From the NCBI GenBank assembly GCA_026389895.1, contig JAPLGZ010000809.1, forward strand, positions 1 through 64,000: a DNA stretch of 64,000 bases, read 5' to 3'. The stretch is from Chloroflexota bacterium. Its GTDB lineage: Bacteria; Chloroflexota; Anaerolineae; Caldilineales; Caldilineaceae. The notes below the pieces were generated by a model. The model did not search any database, was not told the origin of the DNA, and worked only from the letters and a program-made list of their open reading frames with translations. A program made the position numbers and the translations under genes. Of this stretch, positions 45,137 to 54,461 are shown piece by piece; the first letter of the stretch is position 1, and the number at the start of each line of letters is the position of its first letter.

Positions 45137-46132
45137 CTATGGTGCCGTGCGCTGCATGACCAGCGCCACCCAATCAGTTTCCTGTTTGCGATCGACCAGT
45201 TGCAGGCCATGGCGGCTGGCAGCTTCGATGACAATATCCGCTTTATCTTCGATGATACCAGAGAGAATAATAAACCCACCTTTAGCCAGCGGCTCAGCCA
45301 GTGGCACATTGCCATATTTGCTATCAAACAGACCGGCCAATACCTCGGCCAGAATATTAGCGACAATGACTTGAAAATGGGCAGCGAAATCGCTTGGCAC
45401 ACTTGCTTGCCGAATTTTAATCAATTCATCAATGCCGAAGCCATTAAGCGCTGCGTTTTCTTGCGCCACTTGCACGGCGACCGAATCAATGTCGGTGGCC
45501 AGAAGCGAAGCCGCCCCAAGTTTCGCCGCCACAATGGCCAACACACCGCTGCCTGTTCCCACGTCTAAAACGTTATCGCCTGGCTTGACCACATCTTCCA
45601 GAGCAGCAATACATAAACGCGTCGTCGGATGCAGACCGGTGCCAAAGGCCATCCCTGGGTCGAGTTCGATGATAATGTCTGACACCTGCGGGGTAAATTC
45701 TTCCCAACTCGGTTTCAGTACGACATGCCGCCCCACGCGCAGTGGTTTATAAAACTTCTTCCAGGCGTTAGCCCAATCCTCATGCCGGACAGTACGCACA
45801 TCGGGCTGCGCCGGAATTGGGTAGAGCAGGCTCAACCGCCACAGTCCTTCTTCGATCTGCTGGCGGATGGCCTGCCCACGTGGACCGGGCTTTAGGTAAG
45901 TTTTGACGACAAAGCGATGCGCAGCATCATAAAATTGATCCTCATCGTCAAAACCGGTGGCCTCAATGACGGCACCACCACCGCTGGCCTCGCCGGCTTC
46001 GTTATCTTCTTCGTAACCGCCACCATTAAAGCGATTAAACAGTTCGCTTACAGCTTCAGCAGCTTCCGAATCAACGGTGACAGCAAGCTCGATAATTTCG
46101 TCGGGTACGGTCGTATTGATATGTTCAGACAT
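45137..46132 (-). CDS. prmA: Ribosomal protein L11 methyltransferase
   Basis: The 331-residue enzyme methylates L11. The SAM motif VLDVGTGSGVLAIVAAKLGA (~residue 200) and the post-I acidic LLATDID are present, and GMAFGTGLHPTTRLCI precedes them as in PrmA. The N-terminal domain has an acidic insertion (EEDNEAGEASGGG, ~residues 41-53) that makes it somewhat longer than usual. It lies 42 bp before the rsmE start on the same strand, a common pairing. Confidence 0.92.
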   Translation of the reverse strand: MSEHINTTVPDEIIELAVTVDSEAAEAVSELFNRFNGGGYEEDNEAGEASGGGAVIEATGFDDEDQFYDAAHRFVVKTYLKPGPRGQAIRQQIEEGLWRLSLLYPIPAQPDVRTVRHEDWANAWKKFYKPLRVGRHVVLKPSWEEFTPQVSDIIIELDPGMAFGTGLHPTTRLCIAALEDVVKPGDNVLDVGTGSGVLAIVAAKLGAASLLATDIDSVAVQVAQENAALNGFGIDELIKIRQASVPSDFAAHFQVIVANILAEVLAGLFDSKYGNVPLAEPLAKGGFIILSGIIEDKADIVIEAASRHGLQLVDRKQETDWVALVMQRTAP

Positions 46133-46200
46133 TAGCGTCGTTTCGTGTTACACAACAAAAGGTAAGTGCGGGCAAGACAAAAGCCAAAGAAGACCACAGC

Positions 46201-46767
46201 TTACTCTTTGGCCCGATCCACATATTCACCCGAACGAGTGTCAATGCGCACCAGATCACCTTCTTTGACAAAGGCCGGGGCTTTGAGCACAGCGCCGGTT
46301 TCCAGCGTAATATTCTTCTGAAGATTGGTGGTGGTATCGCCACGCACGGCCACTTCGGCGCCGGTGACCCGTAACACGACGAAGGTGGGCGGTTCAACAC
46401 TCAGAATCTGGCCGTCATCTAGCACAAGCAGGTCGACAGTCTCATTTTCTTTGACGAACTCCATCGCATCGCCAATCGCGTCTTCAGACAATTCGATCTG
46501 GTCGAAATTTTCCATATCCATAAAATGATATGTATCGCCAGCCTTGTATTGATACTGCGCGGTGCGCGTCTGGGTGAGCACAATATCAATTTCCGAGCCA
46601 GCCCGCACCCGATCTTCGATAATTTTGCCCGTGGCAAAGTTTTTTAAACGCATTCGCACAAAGGCCCGCCAGTTGCCAGGGCTGATATGTTGATATTCGA
46701 CCACACGGTTTAGTGAACCGTTGTAGCGAATGAGCATGCCTTTGCGCAGATCAGAAGTTGTAGCCAT
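46201..46767 (-). CDS. Second elongation factor P, Asn-tip type
   Basis: The 188-residue EF-P has all three domains and ends [34 protein letters not shown]. The tip of domain I reads [12 protein letters not shown], so the modified position is Asn32 in place of Lys or Arg. It starts with ATG after a GGAAAG site. It sits between dnaJ and prmA on the minus strand. It is more like canonical EF-P (PG..AFVR) than the copy at 37374. Confidence 0.9.
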   Translation of the reverse strand: MATTSDLRKGMLIRYNGSLNRVVEYQHISPGNWRAFVRMRLKNFATGKIIEDRVRAGSEIDIVLTQTRTAQYQYKAGDTYHFMDMENFDQIELSEDAIGDAMEFVKENETVDLLVLDDGQILSVEPPTFVVLRVTGAEVAVRGDTTTNLQKNITLETGAVLKAPAFVKEGDLVRIDTRSGEYVDRAKE

Positions 46768-46828
46768 AATTTTCTTTCCGTATTCTCTTTTTTAGTAGAA
46801 ATAGCGCGATTTATAAATCGCTGTAGCT

Positions 46829-47953
46829 TTAGTCGCTGCCGAAAATTCGATCAAAAAAACCCTTGGAAGGTTCGACCGGTGCGTCACCCAACGTTTTGGC
46901 CAGAGCGCGCAGTAAATCCCGCTGTTCCGTGGTCAAATTGACCGGTGTCACCACACGGACAGAGATTACCATATCACCACGTCCGGTGCGTTGTAGGCGT
47001 GGAATGCCCAAATTGCGCTTGCGGAAGGTGCGGCCATTCTGTGTGCCTGGTGGAATTTCCAAACTTTCTTCGGTGCCATCCAGGGTCGGAATATTGACGG
47101 TTGCCCCCAAAGCGGCCTGAGCAATATTGATGGGTAATTCCATATGAATATCAAATTCATTGCGGACAAAAATTGAGTGCGGCTCAATCGTCACAATCAC
47201 ATACAAATTGCCGGGGGGGCCACCCAATTGGCCAACTTCGCCTTCGCCAACCAGGCGAATGCGTGTGCCTTCATCCACACCGGCCGGAATTTTGACATTA
47301 AGTTTGCGCGACACCCGCACGCGTTTTTGGCCGTTACATTTTTTGCAAGGAGAGGCGATAATCTCCCCAGTGCCCTCACACGTTGGGCAAGTTGAGGCCG
47401 TCACGACAGTGCCAAACAAAGGGCTATGCTGACGGCGTTGCACTTCACCTGCCCCACCACACGTAGAACAAGTAACCGGACTGGTGCCGGCTTCAGCGCC
47501 GCTCCCCTGGCACCGGTCACAGACTTCCATGCGCGGGATATCAAGTTCCTTATCAACCCCAAAGGCGGCCTCTTCGAACGTCAATTTGATGTCGGCGCGT
47601 AAATCGGCGCCGCGGCGCGGTTGCCGACGGCCGCGCGACCCACCGCTGCCACCAAATCCCGAGAAGAATTCTTCAAAAATACTGCTTAGGTCGCCAAAAC
47701 CACTATTAAAATCGCCAGCGCCGCTCGCACCTTGCAAACCAGCATGGCCATACCGATCATAGATAGCCCGTTTCTGATCATCGACTAAGATCTGATAAGC
47801 CTCGTTGATCTCTTTAAACTGGGCTTCGGCTTCCTCAGATTTATTAACATCTGGGTGATATTTCTGCGCTAATTTGCGGAAGGATTTTTTCAGAGAATCC
47901 TTATCCACATCGCGCCCGACGCCCAGCACTTCATAATAATCACGTTTTTCCAT
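46829..47953 (-). CDS. dnaJ: Chaperone DnaJ
   Basis: The 374-residue co-chaperone has the J domain with HPD in KYHPDVNK, a Gly/Phe-rich segment ([17 protein letters not shown]), four CxxC zinc motifs ([32 protein letters not shown]) and the C-terminal substrate-binding domains. The last zinc repeat lacks the second Gly. It stimulates DnaK ATP hydrolysis; dnaK and grpE are not in this window. Confidence 0.95.
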   Translation of the reverse strand: MEKRDYYEVLGVGRDVDKDSLKKSFRKLAQKYHPDVNKSEEAEAQFKEINEAYQILVDDQKRAIYDRYGHAGLQGASGAGDFNSGFGDLSSIFEEFFSGFGGSGGSRGRRQPRRGADLRADIKLTFEEAAFGVDKELDIPRMEVCDRCQGSGAEAGTSPVTCSTCGGAGEVQRRQHSPLFGTVVTASTCPTCEGTGEIIASPCKKCNGQKRVRVSRKLNVKIPAGVDEGTRIRLVGEGEVGQLGGPPGNLYVIVTIEPHSIFVRNEFDIHMELPINIAQAALGATVNIPTLDGTEESLEIPPGTQNGRTFRKRNLGIPRLQRTGRGDMVISVRVVTPVNLTTEQRDLLRALAKTLGDAPVEPSKGFFDRIFGSD

Positions 47954-48187
47954 GGCTTTATAAATTCCCTTGTTGCGAACGGGTCAAAACGGTAGATAAG
48001 CGAATAATCGTCTCTGTTGTGCAGAAAAAGTAACTAACCAGAGCACACAAAACTAGCGTGCAACCGTCGCTACGCTTATTGAGAAACCTCAATTGGGCCT
48101 TGTTACCCTGTGCAATCACTTTTCATGATCCATGCGTACCGTGAATAACCCTATTCATCGACAACTGTTCATTGCCAGGTGACAGGT

Positions 48188-48379
48188 TCACTCCCAGTTA
48201 ATAATCCATGCACAGAGGCCAGCCAACCCAATCGTTGCCCCCATCAGCGCGGCCCACTGGCCTGGCAGAAAGCCAACATGCCGTGCGCTAAAGAAAAGGA
48301 TAATCACCATGCCGATGGCTAAAATGAGCCAATTCGACAAGACAGGATAGTTACTCCAAAAATTTTTCAGTGACTGCAT
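48188..48379 (-). CDS. Small two-helix membrane protein
   Basis: The 63-residue product has two hydrophobic helices (~14-32 and ~41-60) and ends in INWE. It starts 6 bp after the coaE stop codon on the same strand, so it should be co-transcribed. No family recognised. Confidence 0.65.
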   Translation of the reverse strand: MQSLKNFWSNYPVLSNWLILAIGMVIILFFSARHVGFLPGQWAALMGATIGLAGLCAWIINWE

Positions 48380-48385
48380 AGATCC

Positions 48386-48994
48386 TCACAGGTATTTCGC
48401 TTGCACATCTGCCCAAATTGTCGCCAACTGAGCCTGTAGCGCAGCCGGTGTGCCATCATTATCAATCACACGATGGGCGTGCTTTACCTTCTCGGCCTGT
48501 GACGACTGCGCCGCCATCCGACGGCGGGCCTCAGCTTCGTCCATGCCGCGCTCTGTCCGCAAACGGTTCAGTTGCGTTTCTGGAGACGCGGTTACCACCC
48601 AGATTTCGTCACACAGTTTAACCAAACGCTGCGCTTCTAGCAGTTTGATCGCTTCCAGAAGAACAACGGCGGCGGATGTAGACGCTATCTCTTGTTGCGC
48701 TAAGGTGAAGACAGCGGGATGAACGATCTGCTCTAAACGTTGCAAGGCAGCGGCATCCGCAAAGACAATTTTACCCAATGCCGCCCGATTGATCGTGCCG
48801 TCCTGCTGTAAAATTTGGTCGCCGAATGCGTCTACAATAGCTTGATAGGCCGGTCCACTCGGCTCCATCGCCCGATGGCTCAGCTGATCGGCATCAACCA
48901 CATGCGCGCCTTTATCTACCAGATAGCGCAAAATTGTACTTTTACCGGTAGCGATATTCCCAGTTAGGCCAATGATTAATGGTTTATGCGCCAT
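48386..48994 (-). CDS. coaE: Dephospho-CoA kinase
   Basis: Performs the last step of coenzyme A synthesis. The 202-residue protein has the P-loop GLTGNIATGKST (~residue 9), HVVDADQLSHRAMEPSGPAYQAIVDAFG, and the LID region RLRTERGMDEAEARRRMAAQSSQAEK. Length is normal. Confidence 0.94.
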   Translation of the reverse strand: MAHKPLIIGLTGNIATGKSTILRYLVDKGAHVVDADQLSHRAMEPSGPAYQAIVDAFGDQILQQDGTINRAALGKIVFADAAALQRLEQIVHPAVFTLAQQEIASTSAAVVLLEAIKLLEAQRLVKLCDEIWVVTASPETQLNRLRTERGMDEAEARRRMAAQSSQAEKVKHAHRVIDNDGTPAALQAQLATIWADVQAKYL

Positions 48995-49492
48995 GCAATT
49001 GATAATTCAAACCAGATTGTTCTCGTTAGGTTACAACAAAAAGCGCCACCAAATTTCTGGCGCGCTGACGATATATTATAGCATAACTGTCAAAACCGTT
49101 GAAATAATACAAGGGTCAAATGATGATAGAGTGACAACAAGCCACAAGAGAACGCGGTCAGAAGCTAACGAGTGTGTCAAGCTTAACCAGAAATTCTCAC
49201 GCCGTTGTTCCCAAATTGTTCAGACATTGTTCTGATGGATCGGCGATTCAGCAGCAGCAGACATTCTCTGTGCCCTAGCAGCTTCCAGAAGACATTGGAC
49301 TCGTCTATGATCTATCTATAATATTGACAAAGGGCCGAGGGTCGCCTATAATCCGGCCTGCGACAACCTGTAAACAACTCGTAATTAGCTCGTTTTATCG
49401 GTTAAAGCATTTCTCCGCTACGGCAATCGACAACTGATAATCAGCGGTTAACGAATTTTCCCTGCTTGCCTTACAATTTTGCGTAAACGTGA
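48995..49492. other. Intergenic region before the liv block
   Basis: No gene is supported in these 498 bp between divergent genes. A consensus promoter lies at 49324-49352; the rest shows no feature I can name. Confidence 0.6.
49324..49352 (+). promoter_or_regulatory. Consensus promoter of the liv block
   Basis: TTGACA (49324-49329) and TATAAT (49347-49352) match the sigma-70 consensus in all 12 positions with exactly 17 bp between them. The expected start lies near 49360, giving a leader of about 130 nt before the fused permease gene. Confidence 0.8.
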
Positions 49493-51562
49493 ATGACTTG
49501 TAGCGCCAACGCCACCTGTACTGAAATATTATTGCAATTGTTGATCATTGGGCTTTCTAATGGCGCGGTGATTGCTTTGAATGCAATTGGGTTTACGCTG
49601 ATCTATGGCATTACCCAAACCATCAATCTCGCGCATGGCGACCTCTTTGCGTTGACAAGTGTCTTAGTCACCACCATTGTGACATACTTTGGTCTATATA
49701 GCGGCGTTTCACCCTTACTCTTGGTTGGTGGCTTGACTCTCATTCTGGGGGCAGCCATCACTTTTGGCTGGTGGCTCAGTGTTGGCATCGAACGCGCAGC
49801 TTTTGCGCCTTTTCGAAAACAGACCCAGCGCGTCTCTGGCTTGGCACCATTGATTGCCACACTCGGCATTTCGTTCATTCTCTATCAAGCAGCCTTAACT
49901 TGGCGGCTATTGCTCCCCAACTGGCGACCAGGCGAGCATCGCAGCGTACCTGGCATTCCGGAGTTTCCGCGCGATAGCATTCCCGAATTGTTGCCTAAGG
50001 TTGATTTGTTGCAATGGCTTGGTTTAAAAGGGCAAGTACTGTTTACGCTCAAAGATCTGCTCGTGCTGCTGCTCGCCGTTGGTGGTGCGCTAGGTGTACG
50101 CTGGTTTCTCCAACGCACCAAGATTGGCAAAGCGATTCGCGCCTGCGCAGAAAGCCCAGAGTTGGCGCGGTTATGCGGCATTAACCCCGATGTCACCATC
50201 CGCCGCGCCTTTGCGGTAGGAGGTGCGCTGGCTGGCATTGCGGCGTTTGTTTTTGCCTTATACTACACGCACCCCTACACCCAGTATGGGGCACAAAGTA
50301 GTTTAGTTGCCTTTGCCGTGGCAATTTTAGGGGGCATTGGCAACCCGATCGGAGCACTCTTTAGCGGGCTGCTCTTTGGCGTTTTTGCCGCATTGAGCGA
50401 CTATTTCTTGGGTGGCCAATGGACGCCTGCGCTGCTCCAACTGCTGCTGATCGTCTTATTACTATTGCGACCAAACGGTTTTACCAAAGGCGCTGAAGAG
50501 GCCAGCCAGCAACCAACCACACGCGACGCCATGACAGCCAGCCCGACAGCGATGCGTTCTAGCTTCGCCACACGGTTGCTCTGGTTGTTGCTGGTCGTAG
50601 GTCTGCTCTATCCAGTAGCGGATGACATTCTCGGTCTGCACTGGCAAACTACGATGACGAGCATTGGTATCTTCGTCCTATTAACCCTTGGCCTCAATCT
50701 GTTGCTTGGGTTTGCCGGTCTGCTGGATTTGGGCTATGCCACAAGTTTTGCGATTGGCGGTTATACAGCGGCATTGATCACGGATCGGTGGGGCAACATT
50801 GGCAGCGCCTTGCCACAACCGATGAATTTTTTAATTGTACTCGCCTGTAGTGCCCTAGCAGCGGGTTTATTTGGGGCATTTAACGGCTTGCTGACCTTGC
50901 GTTTGCGTAATGACTACTTAGCGATTGTAACGTTAGCCCTCAGTCAGGTCATTCGCCAATTGATCATTAATTTTGATAAAATAACCGGCGGCGGCAATGG
51001 CATCTCGGCCTTGCCCGCGCCAAACTTTTTCAACTATTCTTTGCAAACACCACTTGAACGCTACTATCTGGTCTTGGCCGTCATCGTTGTCGTCGCTTTT
51101 GCCAGCCAACGTTTGTTGCATTCGCGCATGGGACGCGCCTGGTTGGCCAGCAGTGAGGATGAGTTGGCCGCCGCGAGTTCTGGGGTGGCATTAGCCCGCA
51201 CCAAAACCCAAGCCTTTGCCTTGGGCACGGCGCTGGCCGGTATAGCTGGCGCGCTCTATGCCAGTTGCTTCACCTATGTTGACCCAGAAATGATCGATTT
51301 TCGGCTATCAGCGATGGTATTGGCGATGCTCATTTTGGGTGGCACAGGCAGCATAGCGGGTGCGATCATCGGCGCGATTGTGATAGCTGGTTATGATCGA
51401 TTGGTCATTCCACAGGTGGGCGATTGGCTTGCCCATCTGCAACAGACGGGCCATTTGGCCGTCGCAGCGGCTTTTGATGTTCGAGGATTAAGTTATCTTA
51501 GCTTTGGTCTCGCACTCTATTTGACCGTATTATTGCGTGCGCGGCGTTCAGCAAACGTTTAG
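49493..51562 (+). CDS. Fused LivH-LivM branched-chain amino acid ABC permease
   Basis: The 689-residue protein joins two permeases. Residues ~12-335 are LivH-like (IIGLSNGAVIALNAIGFTLIYGITQTINLAHGDLFAL and AILGGIGNPIGALFSGLLFGVFAALSDYFL). A linker (~336-360) leads to the LivM-like half (~361-689: LGLNLLLGFAGLLDLGYATSFAIGGYTAALI and SSEDELAAASSGVALARTKTQAFALGTALAGIAGALYAS). About 18 transmembrane helices are expected. It would form both halves of the channel in one chain. The start ATG has no obvious ribosome site. Confidence 0.9.
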   Translation: MTCSANATCTEILLQLLIIGLSNGAVIALNAIGFTLIYGITQTINLAHGDLFALTSVLVTTIVTYFGLYSGVSPLLLVGGLTLILGAAITFGWWLSVGIERAAFAPFRKQTQRVSGLAPLIATLGISFILYQAALTWRLLLPNWRPGEHRSVPGIPEFPRDSIPELLPKVDLLQWLGLKGQVLFTLKDLLVLLLAVGGALGVRWFLQRTKIGKAIRACAESPELARLCGINPDVTIRRAFAVGGALAGIAAFVFALYYTHPYTQYGAQSSLVAFAVAILGGIGNPIGALFSGLLFGVFAALSDYFLGGQWTPALLQLLLIVLLLLRPNGFTKGAEEASQQPTTRDAMTASPTAMRSSFATRLLWLLLVVGLLYPVADDILGLHWQTTMTSIGIFVLLTLGLNLLLGFAGLLDLGYATSFAIGGYTAALITDRWGNIGSALPQPMNFLIVLACSALAAGLFGAFNGLLTLRLRNDYLAIVTLALSQVIRQLIINFDKITGGGNGISALPAPNFFNYSLQTPLERYYLVLAVIVVVAFASQRLLHSRMGRAWLASSEDELAAASSGVALARTKTQAFALGTALAGIAGALYASCFTYVDPEMIDFRLSAMVLAMLILGGTGSIAGAIIGAIVIAGYDRLVIPQVGDWLAHLQQTGHLAVAAAFDVRGLSYLSFGLALYLTVLLRARRSANV

Positions 51563-51667
51563 ATCTGCCAACTTGTGTAGTACAATAGAGTACACGCTTG
51601 ATACTACTCTCTTGCTTCTATGTACCCATCGTTTTAAAACCTGTATCGTTAGAGGAGAAACAAAACA

Positions 51668-52912
51668 ATGAAACGTAGGCTTTCTGTATTTTCGTTCCTG
51701 GTGGTTGCCTGTCTGGTGCTGGCCGCCTGTCCGCCGCCACCTGCGGCCCAACCTGCCGCCGGTGGTTCCACCACCGCCGCAAGTGGTAGCCCCGAAGTGA
51801 TCCACATGTATTCCAGCTTGCCGCTGACTGGTTCTTCCGCCGGCCAGAACATCACCGTCGTCAATTCCATCAATCTGGCGCTTGAGCAACAGACGAAGGA
51901 TGGCGTCATCTGCGATGGCAAATTCAAGATCGAATACACCTCATTGGACGACGCCACAGCGGCGGCCGGCAAATGGGATGCCGCCAAAGAGCAGGAAAAT
52001 GCTAATAAAGCGGTTGCCGATCCAGATGCGATGGTCTACATTGGCACGTTCAATTCAGGCGCGGCCCGTGTCTCAATTCCGATTTTGAACCAGGCTGGTC
52101 TAGCCATGATCAGCCCGGCCAACACCGCCGTCGATCTGACCAAGGGTGAAGACACCGCCAAGTATTACCCAACCGGCAAACGCAATTACATGCGTGTCGT
52201 GGCCGCCGATGACTTCCAAGGTGCCTTTGCCGCCAAATGGGCCAACAAAATGGGTGCCAAGAACGTCTACATTCTAGACGACACCGAAGTCTATGGTAAG
52301 GGCGTGGCCGATCAATTCCAGAAGAATGCCGAAACGCTTGGCATCACAGTGGCCGGTCGCGATGGGATTGATGGCAAAGCTGCCGACTATAAGGCACTGG
52401 CCACCAAGATCGCTGGCACCAACCCCGATTTGATCTATTTCGGCGGTATTACGCAAAATAATGCTGGTCAGGTGCTGAAGGATATTCGCGCCGCAGGCAT
52501 CAAGGCGCCGTTCATGGGCCCAGATGGTATTTTGGAAAAAGCGTTTATCGATGCCGCTGGCGCTGATATTGCCGAAGGCACCTATGCCACAGTCGCTGGC
52601 GCGCCGTTTGACAAGCTGCCCGAAAAAGGCAAGAAGTATTATGCCGACTATCAAGCGAAGTACAATGGCAAGCCAGAAGCCTATTCGATCTATGGCTACG
52701 AATCGGCCAGCGTGGCGATTGCCGCTTTGAGCAAGGTCTGCAAGAAAGATCGCGCAGCTGTCACCGAGGCGATGTTCACGACCAAGGATTTTGAAGGCGC
52801 ATTGGGTACGTGGTCCTTTGATGCCAATGGCGACACCTCGTTGATCGCCATGGTAGGCAATCAGGTCACCAAAGGTGAATGGGCCGAAGTGCCGGCGGAT
52901 CAACTGCCGTAA
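51668..52912 (+). CDS. Branched-chain amino acid-type binding lipoprotein
   Basis: The 414-residue protein has a lipoprotein signal ending in LAAC (Cys ~residue 20), a Pro/Ala/Gly-rich spacer, then a type-I periplasmic binding fold: IHMYSSLPLTGSSAGQNITVVNSINLALEQ, MISPANTAVDLTKG, MRVVAADDFQGAFAAKWANKMGAKNVYILDD. It delivers a ligand to the liv permeases; specificity (Leu/Ile/Val, amides or others) cannot be told. It lies between the fused permease and the second permease pair. Confidence 0.93.
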   Translation: MKRRLSVFSFLVVACLVLAACPPPPAAQPAAGGSTTAASGSPEVIHMYSSLPLTGSSAGQNITVVNSINLALEQQTKDGVICDGKFKIEYTSLDDATAAAGKWDAAKEQENANKAVADPDAMVYIGTFNSGAARVSIPILNQAGLAMISPANTAVDLTKGEDTAKYYPTGKRNYMRVVAADDFQGAFAAKWANKMGAKNVYILDDTEVYGKGVADQFQKNAETLGITVAGRDGIDGKAADYKALATKIAGTNPDLIYFGGITQNNAGQVLKDIRAAGIKAPFMGPDGILEKAFIDAAGADIAEGTYATVAGAPFDKLPEKGKKYYADYQAKYNGKPEAYSIYGYESASVAIAALSKVCKKDRAAVTEAMFTTKDFEGALGTWSFDANGDTSLIAMVGNQVTKGEWAEVPADQLP

Positions 52913-52947
52913 TACCCTAATCCTTGCTGTACTGTAAGTGCTGGATC

Positions 52948-52985
52948 AGAGGGGGTAAAGTCTGTTGACTTCACTCCCTCTTTTG
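52948..52985 (+). terminator. Terminator after the binding-protein gene
   Basis: AGAGGGGGTAAAGTC (52948-52962) pairs with GACTTCACTCCCTCT with two mismatches, followed by TTTTGT. It would lower expression of the downstream permease genes relative to the binding protein. The rest of the 382-bp gap to 53295 shows nothing further. Confidence 0.75.
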
Positions 52986-53294
52986 TAACAGGTGGCGAAG
53001 CTGTGGACCTCACTCCCCTCCTATTCAGGGGCGGGGAGCCAATCAAATGTCCTTCTCCGAGTGCTGTCCTTCGCTTCCAGAGAGAAGGCATCCACTAGCC
53101 CAGGGGTGAGGTCTACAGTTTTACCAATAAAGTGCGAAGCCATCCTAGGGTGGCGGATGATCAACCCACGTCAGGAGCCCTCCAGACGCGGTTTTGGATG
53201 CGCAGCACAAGAATTTAAGTCCCTGGCTGCTAACCCCATAGAACAATTTTGAGCGTCGCTTCTTTCACGTTGAGTTTTTTCAAGCAGGCAACCA

Positions 53295-54461
53295 ATGACT
53301 ACTGTTACCCAAAAGGCCGAGGCTTTGTCCTCAAAAAGTTCATCTATACCTTCTACGCGAAAACTTCAGCGCGCGTTATTTGTGGTCGCTGTCACCTATC
53401 TAGTACTGATTATTGGCCAGCCAGCCGGGTTGGACCTAGTACGCATTGGACAGGATGTGCGCGCCCATCCTTCCGCAATTGTGCAACAATTAATCATCGG
53501 ACTAGCCAATGGCGGCATTATCGCCATGACGGCGCTGGGCTATACATTAGTCTATGGCATCATTGAATTAGTCAATTTTGCCCATGGCGATGTCTTTATG
53601 TTAGGCGGATTTGTCTCAATCCTAACCCTTTCGATCTTTTCGAGGACGGGCGTCAACGGTGGATTGACCGCGCCGTTGTGGGCTGCTATCTTTGGCTTTC
53701 TGCCTGCGATGCTCTTTTGTGGCCTGCTCAATGCTGGGATTGAACGCATGGCCTATCGTCCTTTGCGCACAGCCCCTAAATTAGTCGCTTTGATCAGCGC
53801 CATTGGCATGTCATTCATTTTACAAAACCTGGGCTTACAGATTGGCGCTTTTGGTAAGTTGGCTGAGGTTAGCCCGGTTTTTAAATGGTTAGCGGTGCTC
53901 GGTGGCAACAATGCGGCGCCCAAAAGCTTTCCAGCAGTGCTGGGCAATAACAATTTGCTCGAATATATTATCCCTGGGGCCACGGTTCGGATTACCTTTG
54001 CCGACGTCTTAGTGATCGTCACAGCGATTGTCTTAATGGCCTTATTAAACTGGTTTGTCATGAGTACGCGCTTAGGCAAGGCCATGCGAGCAACGGCGCA
54101 GAACCGTGACGCTGCGGCGATTGTCGGCATCAATGTGAACCAGATGATTGGTCTGACTTTTTTCATCGGTGGCGCGCTAGCCGGTGCGGCAGGGATGATG
54201 TTTGGTCTGTACAATGGCACAGTGGTCTTTACACTAGGGTTTACGGCCGGTCTGCGCTCCTTTACAGCGGCGGTGCTCGGTGGCATTGGGAACATTCGTG
54301 GAGCGGCGCTGGGTGGCGTATTGATCGGTCTGTTAGCCGCGTTTAGCGACCAATATCTAGCCGTACGCTGGACCAATGCCTGGGTATTTTTAATTTTGGT
54401 GCTTGTGTTACTCTTCCGCCCAACCGGTTTGTTGGGCCAGGAAACAGGGGATAAAGCCTAA
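53295..54461 (+). CDS. livH: Branched-chain amino acid ABC permease LivH
   Basis: The 388-residue permease has IGLANGGIIAMTALGYTLVYGIIELVNFAHGDVFMLGGF, ATAQNRDAAAIVGINVNQMIGLTFFIGGALAGAAGMM and AAVLGGIGNIRGAALGGVLIGLLAAFSDQYL. It is longer than usual at the N-terminus (~60 extra residues including a helix). It ends in TAATG shared with livM. Confidence 0.93.
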   Translation: MTTVTQKAEALSSKSSSIPSTRKLQRALFVVAVTYLVLIIGQPAGLDLVRIGQDVRAHPSAIVQQLIIGLANGGIIAMTALGYTLVYGIIELVNFAHGDVFMLGGFVSILTLSIFSRTGVNGGLTAPLWAAIFGFLPAMLFCGLLNAGIERMAYRPLRTAPKLVALISAIGMSFILQNLGLQIGAFGKLAEVSPVFKWLAVLGGNNAAPKSFPAVLGNNNLLEYIIPGATVRITFADVLVIVTAIVLMALLNWFVMSTRLGKAMRATAQNRDAAAIVGINVNQMIGLTFFIGGALAGAAGMMFGLYNGTVVFTLGFTAGLRSFTAAVLGGIGNIRGAALGGVLIGLLAAFSDQYLAVRWTNAWVFLILVLVLLFRPTGLLGQETGDKA

